64,000 nucleotides of DNA from Paracoccus sp. DMF-8 (GCF_029309835.1 NZ_JARJHL010000010.1:434001-498000), one strand, 5' to 3'. Shown: positions 8,620 through 16,642, numbered from the stretch's first letter. The notes: a model not told the origin generated them from the letters alone. Numbers and translations: made by a program.

Positions 8620-10152
8620 ATGCCGACAAAACCGGTGTTTTCCCTGCCCCTGCTGGGCAGTTCAGAACGGCGAGTCGCCACCAAGTCGGGACTCGACGCT
8701 GAGGTCAACCGCGTCCTGTCGCGGATTTGGGACGCGGCGGTGCTGGCGCAGATGGGGCCACCCGAACAGGAGGCGCTCCTTGACGAATTGCAGGAGCGGC
8801 TGGACGAGTTGAACGCGGCCATTAGTGCCCCCTTCGTTATATTCGGGTTCGGGCAGTCAAACATGCGGGGGTTTCAGACTTCTGTCACCGGCAGCCATGA
8901 TACGGGCGACGGGGTATATTTCTGGAACGCCCCAAATGGTGTCCCGGTCTCGCCGGGGACGCAGTGGTTGCCCGCTGCATTCGGGACGCCTCCGCTGGAT
9001 AACTGGAACGCTACAGCTGGTGCCTATGCCAACAACCTCCTGCTGCACGCGGCCAAGGAGATCCGCGCCCGCACCGGGCGACCGGTCTATGTCATCATGA
9101 TTTCGCGGGGTAGTCAGCAGCTGGAAGCGTTCATGTCGGACGCAACGCTGGCCGCCAACGGCTGGCCGCGGGGCAGCAATCAGGATCTTTACACGCAGGC
9201 CGTTCTGGCGCTGTCCACCGCCCTGCCGCTGGTGCCCGGCTCGCCGACCATGGTGGATGCGGTAATGGTTCATCAGGGCGAGGCCAGCGCCGCCGACGGC
9301 CCCGAACTTTACGCCCGCAAAATGAAGGCAGTCCTGCTGGGCCTTGAAACGGCGGGCTACATCAACCGCGAAAGCACGCCCGTCGTTCTGGGTGAGATTG
9401 CGGCGGGCGCGACGGCGACCAACTGGACTCGGCACCGCAATGCGATCCGACGCTTCAAGGAGGCATGGGGATTCGACCGGTGGAAACAGTGCAAAATCGC
9501 GACGTCACAGGGACTGGACGTGGTGACGTCGGGTGATGTGCATTTTACCGGCGCCAGCCTTGTCTCACTCGGCCAGCGATACGCCGATGCAGTGTTTGCC
9601 ACGCAGCCCGATGAGATCCTGACTGTCAACGCCACAGATTATTCTGTCGATGGATCGCTGCGATGGGCTACCAGTCTCGTCTATTCGGGGGTCGCCGACT
9701 ATGACGCCCGCAAAACTGTCGGCCTTGAGTCGCCCGTCGTCTCGGAAGTCAATAACGGCACGCTGGGATGGGCCTATCGTGTTGAGGCCAATACGGCATT
9801 CCTCATGGGTCATCGCCATCTGGTGCGACTGCCCGTCGATGGCGTGGTCAGGGTCGATTATGAGGTGATGGCGCTGGATGCTACCGGCGTCCTGCACCGC
9901 GCATTCTGCTGGTGTTATGACAATGGCCGCGTGTTTACAACTTCGTCAATCGCAGCGCCGGGATCCAGCCCGGCCACGCCCGGCGCCGGGCGGCTGCGGG
10001 TCAGCCGCACATTCAAACGTAACGGATCCTCGGCCACAGCCGATGTGACCCTGCCAGCCGATACCGAATACATCGCGCCGGGCGTCTGGATCGGCGCAGC
10101 GTCGTCATCTGGCGCTGGCGTTTTCAACATCCTCGACATTCGCGTCGGCTAA
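8620..10152 (+). CDS. Tail fibre with SGNH/sialate-O-acetylesterase-like domain
   Basis: A 510-aa protein starting at ATG 8620 with GGAG at 8610-8613. After an N-terminal helical stretch (about 1-70), residues 74-330 look like a SASA/SGNH hydrolase. Block I is FGFGQSNMRG with the candidate nucleophile Ser80. A block VMVHQGEASAADG lies near residue 220 and GDVHFTGASL supplies the Asp-x-His pair near 310. Such domains on tails remove acetyl groups from surface polysaccharide during adsorption. The C-terminal 170 residues are beta-rich and probably a binding module. Transcription ends at the hairpin at 10188. It is the first of two such genes. Confidence 0.65.
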   Translation: MPTKPVFSLPLLGSSERRVATKSGLDAEVNRVLSRIWDAAVLAQMGPPEQEALLDELQERLDELNAAISAPFVIFGFGQSNMRGFQTSVTGSHDTGDGVYFWNAPNGVPVSPGTQWLPAAFGTPPLDNWNATAGAYANNLLLHAAKEIRARTGRPVYVIMISRGSQQLEAFMSDATLAANGWPRGSNQDLYTQAVLALSTALPLVPGSPTMVDAVMVHQGEASAADGPELYARKMKAVLLGLETAGYINRESTPVVLGEIAAGATATNWTRHRNAIRRFKEAWGFDRWKQCKIATSQGLDVVTSGDVHFTGASLVSLGQRYADAVFATQPDEILTVNATDYSVDGSLRWATSLVYSGVADYDARKTVGLESPVVSEVNNGTLGWAYRVEANTAFLMGHRHLVRLPVDGVVRVDYEVMALDATGVLHRAFCWCYDNGRVFTTSSIAAPGSSPATPGAGRLRVSRTFKRNGSSATADVTLPADTEYIAPGVWIGAASSSGAGVFNILDIRVG

Positions 10153-10187
10153 CCCCCGCCGCGCGCGGGCCAACATGACCACCCCAA

Positions 10188-10209
10188 CCCGCCTCTGGCG
10201 GGCTTTTTT
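10188..10209 (+). terminator. Rho-independent terminator after first fibre gene
   Basis: Perfect 6-bp stem CCCGCC/GGCGGG with a 3-base loop, followed by C and six T (10204-10209). It lies between the first fibre gene and the next open frame, so it may attenuate rather than stop late transcription. Confidence 0.75.
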
Positions 10210-10223
10210 AATTGGAGACAGCC

Positions 10224-10658
10224 ATGCCCATCTCTCAAACCACCATCACGGGGTCGTTCAAGACGCCCGTCAACGCCGACGCGCAACTGACCGATGCGAC
10301 ATTCAAGCTGTCCGGGTCGGATTTCGAGGGCGGTGAGGGGATCACCGCCAACACGGTGACGGCTGCGGTCGTGACCGAGGACGGCGATTTCACGGTCACT
10401 CTCTGGCCCAACGACCGGGGGATGACCGGCGGCACCAGCTACGCGGTTTCGTTCCGGTTCTCGGACGGCTCGACCATGACGATGCCGAAAGCGCTGGTCG
10501 TGTCGCACTCGGACACGCCGGTCACGCTCGAGGATGTGGTCTTTGAAAATCAGGCACGCGGCGCGGTCAAGCCGAACGCTCTGCGCATCCTGACGCAGGC
10601 GCAATACGACGCTCTGACGCCCAAAGACCCCAACACCGTCTATCTGATCCGGGGGTAA
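10224..10658 (+). CDS. Small phage tail-fibre-associated protein
   Basis: A 144-aa protein starting at ATG 10224 with GGAG at 10214-10217. The body is a predicted beta-sandwich (TITGSFKTPVNADAQLTDAT), and the C-terminus ends ALTPKDPNTVYLIRG. That DPNT-x-Y-L-I type ending is common in phage fibre-base and upper-fibre proteins. It lies between two fibre/esterase genes and two bases before the next start, so it probably belongs to the receptor-binding complex. No catalytic motif is visible. Family not firmly recognised. Confidence 0.5.
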   Translation: MPISQTTITGSFKTPVNADAQLTDATFKLSGSDFEGGEGITANTVTAAVVTEDGDFTVTLWPNDRGMTGGTSYAVSFRFSDGSTMTMPKALVVSHSDTPVTLEDVVFENQARGAVKPNALRILTQAQYDALTPKDPNTVYLIRG

Positions 10659-10660
10659 TC

Positions 10661-12034
10661 ATGCGCGATTATATCAGCACCCATATCTCTGCCGTCTATG
10701 TGACCGACGCTGCGGGCGTTGCGACGCAGGGCGATGTTCTGGACTATCTGGGCGAGTCGATTCTTGACGGGGGCGGCCCCACGCCCGGCACGGTTTCAAG
10801 GCTTTCGGGTGATACCTATCCGGAGACGCCGCAATCTTTGCCGCCCAATCTCATTCCGCAACCGGCTGGCGAATTTGGATCTGCGGTCGGCTGGAACTCT
10901 CTGGCCGGGCTGACAATCGACACAGAGGCCGGGTTGGCGCGGTGGGACGGATCGAGCGCCGCCACAAGCAACATGACGATCCCTATTGAACAGGTTGCGA
11001 TTACCGGAAACCAGTATGGGTTCCTGTTGTCTGTTGCCAGCCGATCAGCCGGATCGGTCTTTCCGGGCGCGCAGTCTCCCGCCACCAACACGGTTGGCGC
11101 GGGGGTGCAGGGAGTTGGTAATTGGTCGCGGCAATTGACCGCTACAGGCGCCTACACGACTGCACGGATGTCTGTGGCGGCAGGGTCGATCTTGGATATT
11201 GATTACCTCCGCGTTTACGATCTGACGACCATTCTACAAAAGAAATGGCGCATTGTTTTTGTCTATTCTCAATCGAATTGGGTTGGATCTGGAAACGCAT
11301 CCGATTGGGTCGAAAACGATCCGCCCGAAGCGCGCGCGATTACCATCCCGTCATCTGCGAACAACGTCTACGGATACAGCCTTGATGGCGATGGTATCGG
11401 TGTTCCGATTCTCATGTGCGATCCGGTCTGGCACCTGTCCGGCAACGTGGGCGGCGGTCCAGCCGGTGCGTTCGCCCGGACATTCTGCGACGGCCTGCGC
11501 GAGGATGAGGTGCTGATCTATGTCGCAGCCGGATATTCTGGTGGCGGCCGCAGTCAGCCGGGCGATGTCTGGTATCATGACGGTGATGGGCCAGACGGCG
11601 AGGCGTGGGTCAATCCGCTCAAGCAGGTGGATGCCATGGTTGCCCGCGCGCCGGAAGGTTCGACCGTGGCCGGGTGCCTGTTCTGCCAAGGTGAAGCCGA
11701 TTTGGCTGACATTACCGGGGACCAGCATACACAGATGATCCGTGGCGATTTCGAGCTTCTTCGGGGGCGTTATGGAAATTTCCCCATCGTCATCAATGAA
11801 ATCGGCTGGTCTGATAGGGAACGCGCCGATGTTGCAAATATGGTTGCCAGCCAAGCCAAGCTGGACAGCAATAGCGGCGATCCCCTGTCCATGCCTCTGT
11901 GCCGATACATCCCCCGCCCGGAAGGGGCTACATTCATTGCAGACAACCTGCACTATGACCAAGCAACGCAACGGGCTCGCGGTGCTTTGGCTGCTACTGC
12001 GCTCCTTGACCTCAATTACGGCGTGGGCGCATGA
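10661..12034 (+). CDS. Second tail fibre with SGNH/SASA-like esterase domain
   Basis: A 457-aa protein. Residues 1-190 form an N-terminal attachment and carbohydrate-binding-like region (NLIPQPAGEFGSAVGWNSLA). From about residue 195 an SGNH-type fold follows: IVFVYSQSNWVGSG with candidate Ser, GCLFCQGEADLAD in the middle, and DNLHYDQATQ with the Asp-x-x-His motif near the end. It shares the motif order of the first fibre gene but little sequence, so it is not a recent duplicate. It probably deacetylates a different glycan or position. It overlaps the next gene by four bases (ATGA). Confidence 0.6.
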   Translation: MRDYISTHISAVYVTDAAGVATQGDVLDYLGESILDGGGPTPGTVSRLSGDTYPETPQSLPPNLIPQPAGEFGSAVGWNSLAGLTIDTEAGLARWDGSSAATSNMTIPIEQVAITGNQYGFLLSVASRSAGSVFPGAQSPATNTVGAGVQGVGNWSRQLTATGAYTTARMSVAAGSILDIDYLRVYDLTTILQKKWRIVFVYSQSNWVGSGNASDWVENDPPEARAITIPSSANNVYGYSLDGDGIGVPILMCDPVWHLSGNVGGGPAGAFARTFCDGLREDEVLIYVAAGYSGGGRSQPGDVWYHDGDGPDGEAWVNPLKQVDAMVARAPEGSTVAGCLFCQGEADLADITGDQHTQMIRGDFELLRGRYGNFPIVINEIGWSDRERADVANMVASQAKLDSNSGDPLSMPLCRYIPRPEGATFIADNLHYDQATQRARGALAATALLDLNYGVGA

Positions 12035-12306
12035 ACGATAAGCTAAACAACGCCATAGACAACGCGCTGACATGGCTTGTGGCATCTGCCTTGGGCGGGA
12101 TCATCTTTCTGATCCGCAGAGTTTTTACCAATCAGCAGGAAATCGAACTGCTGAAAGCCGATCTGCGGGCGCGGGAAAAGCAGCGTGAGGAAGATCGGGA
12201 ACAGACTGCGGAAATCAAGCGCAGCGTGGATCGGATTGAAGGGTGGATTGTCGATGGCAAGCCGACGGTGGTGCACCACACCGACCGGACCCTGCCGCCG
12301 CGCTGA
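12031..12306 (+). CDS. Small membrane/coiled-coil lysis-module protein
   Basis: A 91-aa protein whose ATGA start overlaps the stop of the fibre gene. One transmembrane helix lies at about residues 12-30 (LTWLVASALGGIIFLIRRVF). A charged coiled coil follows (about 33-75, EIELLKADLRAREKQREEDR). This N-terminal membrane helix plus coiled-coil plan is seen in XhlA-type hemolysin/holin-associated proteins and in spanin-like accessory proteins. Placement right before the amidase region supports a lysis role. It could equally be a minor virion membrane anchor. Confidence 0.5.
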   Translation: MNDKLNNAIDNALTWLVASALGGIIFLIRRVFTNQQEIELLKADLRAREKQREEDREQTAEIKRSVDRIEGWIVDGKPTVVHHTDRTLPPR

Positions 12307-12338
12307 GGCCGTTCGGAATCCGATCACTTCATGCAATG

Positions 12339-12364
12339 AAAAAAGGGCGAGGTTTCCCCAGCCC
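12339..12364 (-). terminator. Terminator of the small leftward gene
   Basis: Read on the minus strand, an imperfect GC-rich hairpin (12345-12364, GGGC...GCCC arms) is followed directly by six T (12339-12344). It lies 38 bases past the stop of the 51-aa gene at 12402 and is oriented to serve it. Confidence 0.6.
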
Positions 12365-12401
12365 AATTCCTCAGCAAACGAATGCCTTCTTGTTGGTCAC
12401 G

Positions 12402-12557
12402 TCAACCAGGAAGGCGGCCCTTTTTCTCGCTGCCTTCATCGGCCTTCTCGCCCTGATCGGGCTGGCCCTGCGGCGGTTGATGCCGTTGACCCTGACCCCC
12501 TTCGTCCTTCGGGGGAGTCTGTTCGTTCGCTTTGTCTTTGTTTTGATCGGTGCCCAT
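12402..12557 (-). CDS. 51-aa hydrophilic protein (moron candidate)
   Basis: An independent leftward gene of 51 residues, beginning MGTDQNKDKANEQTPPKDEG and ending KKGRLPG. It has no hydrophobic segment and is almost wholly Gln, Gly, Lys, Asp, Glu and Pro, so it is probably disordered. The start is supported by a perfect GGAGG at 12565-12569 with a 7-base spacer, and a terminator follows at 12339-12364. A self-contained promoter-gene-terminator cassette facing against late transcription is typical of prophage morons. A longer overlapping plus-strand frame exists but lacks a comparable ribosome binding site. Confidence 0.55.
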   Translation of the reverse strand: MGTDQNKDKANEQTPPKDEGGQGQRHQPPQGQPDQGEKADEGSEKKGRLPG

Positions 12558-12686
12558 GTCGGGACCTCCATAGATCCGGCGAGGGAATACCAACCGGATA
12601 ATCATAAAGTGGCTATGCGGCGGACCGATTACATCGGCAAGCCGCCAACTATCTCGCAACATACGGTTAACGCACGAAACTAAACC

Positions 12687-12708
12687 GCCCGCCTCGCGCG
12701 GGCTTTTT
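12687..12708 (+). terminator. Rho-independent terminator before the amidase
   Basis: GCCCGC/GCGGGC stem (12687-12692 and 12698-12703) with a 5-base loop and five T at 12704-12708. It lies 15 bases before the amidase start, resembling the arrangement at 10188 before the next late gene. Confidence 0.65.
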
Positions 12709-12722
12709 CATGGGAAATCGAC

Positions 12723-13268
12723 ATGACCAAGATCGCCTTGGTGGTCGGGCACAATGCCCGGTCACAGGGGGCTGTCCGCGTGACGGATGGCCGCTCTGAA
12801 TATGACTGGATGGGTGACCTTGCCGCCCAGATCCTCGCCGCCAATCCGGGCCGCTACCGGGTGTTCCGGCGACCGGCTGGCGTCGGCTACACCCGTGAAA
12901 TCGCGCAGGTCTATGCCGAGGTGGACGCATGGGGCGCGGCCGGGTCCATCGAACTGCATTTCAACTCGGTCGCGTCGGCATCGGCCACCGGCACCGAAAC
13001 CCTGACCAGCGGCACCAAGGGCAGCCGCCGCCTGGCCGCACTGGTCCAGGCCGCGATGGTCGAGGCCCCGGGTCTGCGCGACCGGGGCCTGATCGTCCGC
13101 GATCGCAAGGCGCGCGGCGGTGAGAGCCTGTGGGCGGGCCGGGCGCCCGCCGTCCTGATCGAGCCGTATTTCGGCAGTAACGCGGGCGATTGCGCCGCTG
13201 CTGACCGCCATTTCCACCAACTGGCTGCGGGCATCAACGCCGCCTGCACCGAATTCCTGAAAGGATAA
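12723..13268 (+). CDS. Endolysin: N-acetylmuramoyl-L-alanine amidase (Amidase_3)
   Basis: A 181-aa zinc amidase that cuts the bond between N-acetylmuramic acid and the stem peptide. Zinc ligands are visible: VVGHN with His10, Glu26 in GRSEYD, and IELHFNS with His79. The catalytic Glu147 is in LIEPYFGSN. The length matches a single catalytic domain without a cell-wall-binding module. There is no signal peptide, so export depends on the holin. The gene stands three bases before the holin-like gene. It opens the lysis block and probably releases progeny phage. Confidence 0.8.
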   Translation: MTKIALVVGHNARSQGAVRVTDGRSEYDWMGDLAAQILAANPGRYRVFRRPAGVGYTREIAQVYAEVDAWGAAGSIELHFNSVASASATGTETLTSGTKGSRRLAALVQAAMVEAPGLRDRGLIVRDRKARGGESLWAGRAPAVLIEPYFGSNAGDCAAADRHFHQLAAGINAACTEFLKG

Positions 13269-13271
13269 GAG

Positions 13272-13667
13272 ATGCGCGACATCATCGCCGCGATCACCCC
13301 CGGCCTTGTCGAAATCCTCGGCGTGCTGCTGACCGGCATCATCGCATGGGCGGCCAGCAAGGCGCGCGAGAAATGGGGCATCGACATCGAGGCCCGGCAC
13401 CGTGACGCGCTGCAATCGGCGCTGATGACCGGCGCGCGGTTGGCGCTGGCCAATGAGCTGACCGGCAAGGACGCAATCAACCTGATCCTCAACTATGTGC
13501 GCCAGTCCGTGCCCGATGCCATCGGCAAACTGAATCCTGATGCGGACGTCTTGATGGATCTGGCCAAGGCGAAGCTAGAACAGGCCGTGACGGAAAAGGC
13601 GCGCGATCTGACGGGCGGTGCCGTGGACAAGCTGACCGATGCGCTGAAACGGGCGGGCGCGTCGTGA
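13272..13667 (+). CDS. Holin-like protein (LLH type)
   Basis: A 131-aa protein with one N-terminal transmembrane helix (about 5-27, IAAITPGLVEILGVLLTGIIAW). A long amphipathic helical region follows (AREKWGIDIEARHRDALQSA, then an Ala/Lys-rich C-terminus). This plan matches LLH-type phage holins. Three bases separate it from the endolysin and its stop overlaps the start of a 24-codon membrane peptide (GTGA). The likely role is membrane permeabilisation allowing the amidase to reach the wall. The assignment rests on topology and position rather than a diagnostic motif. Confidence 0.6.
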   Translation: MRDIIAAITPGLVEILGVLLTGIIAWAASKAREKWGIDIEARHRDALQSALMTGARLALANELTGKDAINLILNYVRQSVPDAIGKLNPDADVLMDLAKAKLEQAVTEKARDLTGGAVDKLTDALKRAGAS

Positions 13668-13738
13668 TCTGGTTCGCACTCGTCGCTGCGGTTCTGGTCC
13701 TGCTGGTCCTCAAAGGGGGCTGGCAGAGGCCGGATTGA
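13664..13738 (+). CDS. 24-aa membrane peptide, copy 1
   Basis: GTG start overlaps the holin stop. The peptide MIWFALVAAVLVLLVLKGGW plus QRPD is a single transmembrane helix with a short polar tail. A near copy lies at 14326-14400: 63 of 75 bases match by eye and 18 of 24 residues are identical, with the tail GGWxRPD conserved. Conservation of frame, length and both termini between the copies argues that it is a real product. Role unknown; a lysis modulator is possible given the setting. Confidence 0.55.
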   Translation: MIWFALVAAVLVLLVLKGGWQRPD

Positions 13739-13829
13739 GGCGGGCCGAGAACCCGCGCACGATTAGTCAAGCTAATGTGGTCGGCCTGTGCTACACATGA
13801 ACATCCGCACCGATTCTGGACGCGGTGAT

Positions 13830-14064
13830 ATGGAGGACCAGAACATGGTCCACTTCCCGAAAAACTTCCGAAGCGAGGGCGACAGATTGAGGTCTGCAGT
13901 TGGCGCCTTAGATTCTTCCGAACGCCGACGAACTGGTTGAAGCCCTGTTCGACCGCGCAGTTGATGCACTTGATGTAACCGAGTGTTTGCCTGCAAGGTT
14001 GGCCCGCCCAAGAGAAAGCGACCACACTTGGAACGGCCATTTTAACGCACTGGGTAACGCCTGA
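13830..14064 (+). pseudogene. Broken small open frame in lysis region
   Basis: Two frames look like one gene split by a +1 shift near 13910. The first is MEDQNMVHFPKNFRSEGDRL...GALD and the second is ILPNADELVEALFDRAVDAL...NALGNA*. Joined they would encode roughly 78 residues, helical and acidic in the second half. No ribosome binding site of note and no family recognised. This may be chance, but the second frame has the residue usage of a real protein. Confidence 0.3.
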
Positions 14065-14150
14065 AATATTGGCATGTTACCGTGAGGACGCCCCATCTTT
14101 TGCTTGTGAGGCGGATTTGCGCGACGCGGCCCGCGCCAAAATAGATTTTA

Positions 14151-14183
14151 GACCCTCGGTGGATCGCCTGCCGAGGGTCTTTT
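14151..14183 (+). terminator. Rho-independent terminator
   Basis: Perfect 9-bp stem GACCCTCGG/CCGAGGGTC (14151-14159 and 14171-14179) with an 11-base loop and four T at 14180-14183. It lies downstream of the broken frame at 13830-14064. Confidence 0.7.
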
Positions 14184-14325
14184 CGTTTCCGGCATCGGGC
14201 TGGTGCGAATTGTGCAAGAACTTGGAAAATCTTCGCCGAAGTTAGCGCACACGATCCGGCAATGCAGAGGTCGGTCAACAGGTCTGCCAAGGGGCCTTAG
14301 ACATCCTCAAGGACGCCACGGCCCG

Positions 14326-14400
14326 ATGATCTGCTTCGCCGTCGTCGCCTTCGTTGTGGTCCTGCTGATCCTGAAAGGGGGCTGGCATAGGCCGGATTGA
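14326..14400 (+). CDS. 24-aa membrane peptide, copy 2
   Basis: ATG start overlapping a TGA (ATGA). The peptide MICFAVVAFVVVLLILKGGW plus HRPD parallels copy 1 at 13664, and most base differences are silent or conservative. It ends five bases before the end of the converging polymerase gene. Preservation of the reading frame while surrounding sequence has decayed is the main support. Confidence 0.5.
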   Translation: MICFAVVAFVVVLLILKGGWHRPD

Positions 14401-14405
14401 TGCTG

Positions 14406-15607
14406 TCATCCCCTCTCGAAAAACCCCGGATGCGGTTGGTTGATGCCGTATGTGATCGTGCCCGCACCAAACCGCTGATTGATGAAATCGGCGGCGCGGG
14501 CCGCTCGTTCGCCGTTGGTGCGTTCGCCCGGCTTGACCGGCAACAGCAGATCGCCGGTCCTTGCGTCAAGCAGGTCGACATCGCTTAGCTGGACGCCGAT
14601 GCCGGCCAGCTTTGCGCGCCTTATCACCGGCCACGCGCTGCGCCAAAGCGCCCGGTTGATCCGCAGAAATTCGAGGGTGTCTTGTGTCTGGGCGCATCGC
14701 ATCGACGCCGCCCAAGTTGTGCGCCCTATCGGGGATAGTTGCAGGCCAAAGCTGGCGGCAACCCGACCGTCTCGGCGCAGGCGGGCAGCGGCCTTTTCGA
14801 CAAGCCAGCGCGAGACCAGATAGCCCTCCGGCGGTGCCCGGAAGGCTGGCGCCAAGACCTTGCTGTTGCCGTAGCCCTCGCGCTTGGTCTTGACCAATGG
14901 GATGGCCTCGCCCTGCAAGGCGCGGACAAACCGCTCCCCTCGACCGAACGCCAGATGGCGCGCGCGTGACGCGGATCGAGGCGGCAAAGGGCGGGCACGT
15001 CATGGATGCCGGCGCTGTGCAGTCGGGACGACATGGCGCGCGATATGCCGGGCAGATCATCCAGCGCCAGATGGGCCAGCCGGTGGGGCATGTTGTCCGG
15101 GCCAAGGTGCTGGCAGCCGTCCGGTTTTTCCAGCTTGCCCGCAATCTTGGCCAGCAGGTGGTTGGGGCCGATCCCTGCCGAAAACCGCAGGCATTCCCCG
15201 ACCTCGGCCGCCACCGCCGCCTTGAGGCGCGTGACCAGCTCGCGGGCGCCGTCCAGCGTGGTTGCGGACCCCGACAAGCCAAGCTGAAACTCATCGACGC
15301 TGCGGATGCGCTCCAGCTCGGCATAGCGGTCCAGCACCGCAGCAACCCGCAGATTGAACCGCACATAGAGCCGGTGCCGTGATGGCAGAAACACGATGTT
15401 GCGGCACATGCGGCGCGCGTCGGCAACGCTGGTGCCGGTCTTGATGCCGTATGCCTTGGCCTCATAGCTGGCCGCGACGCAGCAGCCCTTTTCATTCTCC
15501 ATGGCCGTGATCGCAACCGGACGCCCGCGAATCGACGGGTCGATCTGCTGCTCGACGCTGGCGAAAAAGCTGTTCATGTCGAGGTATAGTGTGCGGTATG
15601 GCCCCAT
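14406..15607 (-). pseudogene. Y-family DNA polymerase (UmuC/DinB-like), frameshifted
   Basis: An error-prone lesion-bypass polymerase, about 400 aa when repaired. The palm begins with YLDMNSFFASVEQQ (Asp10), and the catalytic pair is Asp105-Glu106 in RSVDEFQL. A helix-hairpin-helix segment follows (LDDLPGISRAMSSRL) and then a little-finger domain (LVKTKREGYGNSKVLAPAFR). At 14936-14939 a C run (G on the coding strand) is one base short. Adding one G gives SVEGERFVRAL and joins both frames. The ATG at 15607 has AGGA 8-9 bases upstream. It is divergent from an SRAP operon across one LexA box, so it should be damage-induced. No umuD partner is adjacent. Confidence 0.75.
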
Positions 15608-15642
15608 CGCCCAGATCCTGCGGATAGATTTCGGCCTCAAAT

Positions 15643-15657
15643 GTTCTACAATCGTTC
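15643..15657. promoter_or_regulatory. LexA/SOS box GTTC-N7-GTTC
   Basis: Exact alphaproteobacterial LexA operator: GTTC, seven bases (tacaatc), GTTC. It lies in the 70-base gap between the divergent polymerase gene (start 15607) and the 109-aa gene (start 15678), so one repressor site can control both. Confidence 0.85.
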
Positions 15658-15677
15658 TCATCCGGCAAGGGGGCGAA

Positions 15678-16007
15678 ATGGACAGGGAAAAGCAGTTGGG
15701 GAACGTCGCCTTTGGCGGCGCGTGGTCCGAGCAGATCGCGGGCGATGAGGCGCTGGCCGCCGCGCTGGACCGGCTGGACAAGGCGGTCAAGGACACGCTT
15801 TACGAGGATCTGCGCGGTTTTGATGAGGTCAGGCAGGCGCTGGCCTTCGCCTGCGAATGGCACCCCAAGGGCGACATGCTGGCGCATGCCTGGGGCAAGG
15901 CTTTGGGCCTGACCAACGCCGGGCTGCGGTCGGCCGAGTTGCGCAGGATCGCGGGTGCGCTGCGCGCTGGCATTGGCGCGCGGATCAGGTCATCATCGGG
16001 CGGATGA
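15678..16007 (+). CDS. 109-aa protein of an SOS operon, function unknown
   Basis: First gene right of the LexA box. The ATG at 15678 is preceded by an AAGGGGG stretch (15668-15674). The protein is soluble, Ala-rich and helical (DEALAAALDRLDKAVKDTLY, LAFACEWHPKGDMLAHAWGK) with no hydrophobic helix, signal or metal motif; residues after about 95 are basic (GARIRSSSGG). Twenty bases separate it from the SRAP gene, so the two should be cotranscribed after DNA damage. I do not recognise a family. The position suggests a partner or modulator of SRAP or the polymerase. Confidence 0.6.
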   Translation: MDREKQLGNVAFGGAWSEQIAGDEALAAALDRLDKAVKDTLYEDLRGFDEVRQALAFACEWHPKGDMLAHAWGKALGLTNAGLRSAELRRIAGALRAGIGARIRSSSGG

Positions 16008-16027
16008 TCTGACAAAGGGCGGCGGCG

Positions 16028-16642
16028 ATGTGCAACCTCTACAGCAACACCACCACGCAAGAGGCCATCAGGCGCCTGTTTCCGCTGACCGACCTCGTCG
16101 GGAACCTCGAACCCGGCCGGGTCTATCCCGACCAACTGGCCCCGATCATTCGGCATGGCGATGACGGCCTCGAACTGGCGATGTCACGGTGGGGCCTGCC
16201 GTCCCCGCCCTCGGTCCTCAAGACCGCCCGCGACCCCGGCGTAACAAACATCCGCAATCTCGGATCGCCGCACTGGCGCCGGTGGTTGGGGAAGGAGCAT
16301 CGCTGCCTTGTGCCCCTGACCAGCTTTGCCGAGCCGCGCGGGAAGGGGAAAGGAAACCAGTGGTTCGCGGCGGCGGATCCTGACGCGGTGATGTTTTTCG
16401 CAGGGATCGAGATCCGGGACTGGAAAAGCGTCCGCAAGGTCAAGGACGGCGAAACCACCGATGACCTCTATGCCTTTCTCACCTGCCCGCCGAATGCAGA
16501 GGTGGCGAAGATCCATCCAAAGGCCATGCCGGTGATCCTGACGGCAGAGGATGAATGGCAGGCGTGGCTGGACGGGGTCAGCGCAACCGAGCTGCAGAGG
16601 CCGCTGCCGGATGACGCGCTTATATTGGTGGATGACGATTGA
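16028..16642 (+). CDS. yedK: SOS response-associated peptidase family protein (SRAP, YedK/HMCES)
   Basis: A 204-aa SRAP protein. After removal of Met1 the exposed Cys2 (MCNLYSN) forms a thiazolidine crosslink with abasic sites in single-stranded DNA, protecting them. The other active-site residues are in place: Asn74 in TNIRN, Glu102 in SFAEP and His163 in IHPKAMP. Length is normal for the family. It is the second gene of the LexA-box operon inside the prophage, and is probably induced together with the lesion-bypass polymerase. Confidence 0.85.
   Translation: MCNLYSNTTTQEAIRRLFPLTDLVGNLEPGRVYPDQLAPIIRHGDDGLELAMSRWGLPSPPSVLKTARDPGVTNIRNLGSPHWRRWLGKEHRCLVPLTSFAEPRGKGKGNQWFAAADPDAVMFFAGIEIRDWKSVRKVKDGETTDDLYAFLTCPPNAEVAKIHPKAMPVILTAEDEWQAWLDGVSATELQRPLPDDALILVDDD

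Larger units (their letters stand above)
13739..14325. other. Degraded segment between two copies of a membrane-peptide gene
   Basis: No intact gene. It contains a broken frame (13830-14064), a perfect hairpin terminator (14151-14183), and, just before copy 2 of the membrane peptide, codons reading AEVGQQVCQGALDILKDATAR ahead of a TGA that overlaps the next ATG. This mirrors the end of the holin-like gene before copy 1 and suggests an old tandem duplication of the holin-peptide pair that has since decayed. Confidence 0.5.

Noticed and set aside
12243..12683. Plus-strand frame with hydrophobic segments, possible spanin or holin
   Set aside because: The leftward 51-codon gene in the same place has a perfect ribosome binding site and its own terminator. 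The plus frame starts in the A-run of that terminator.
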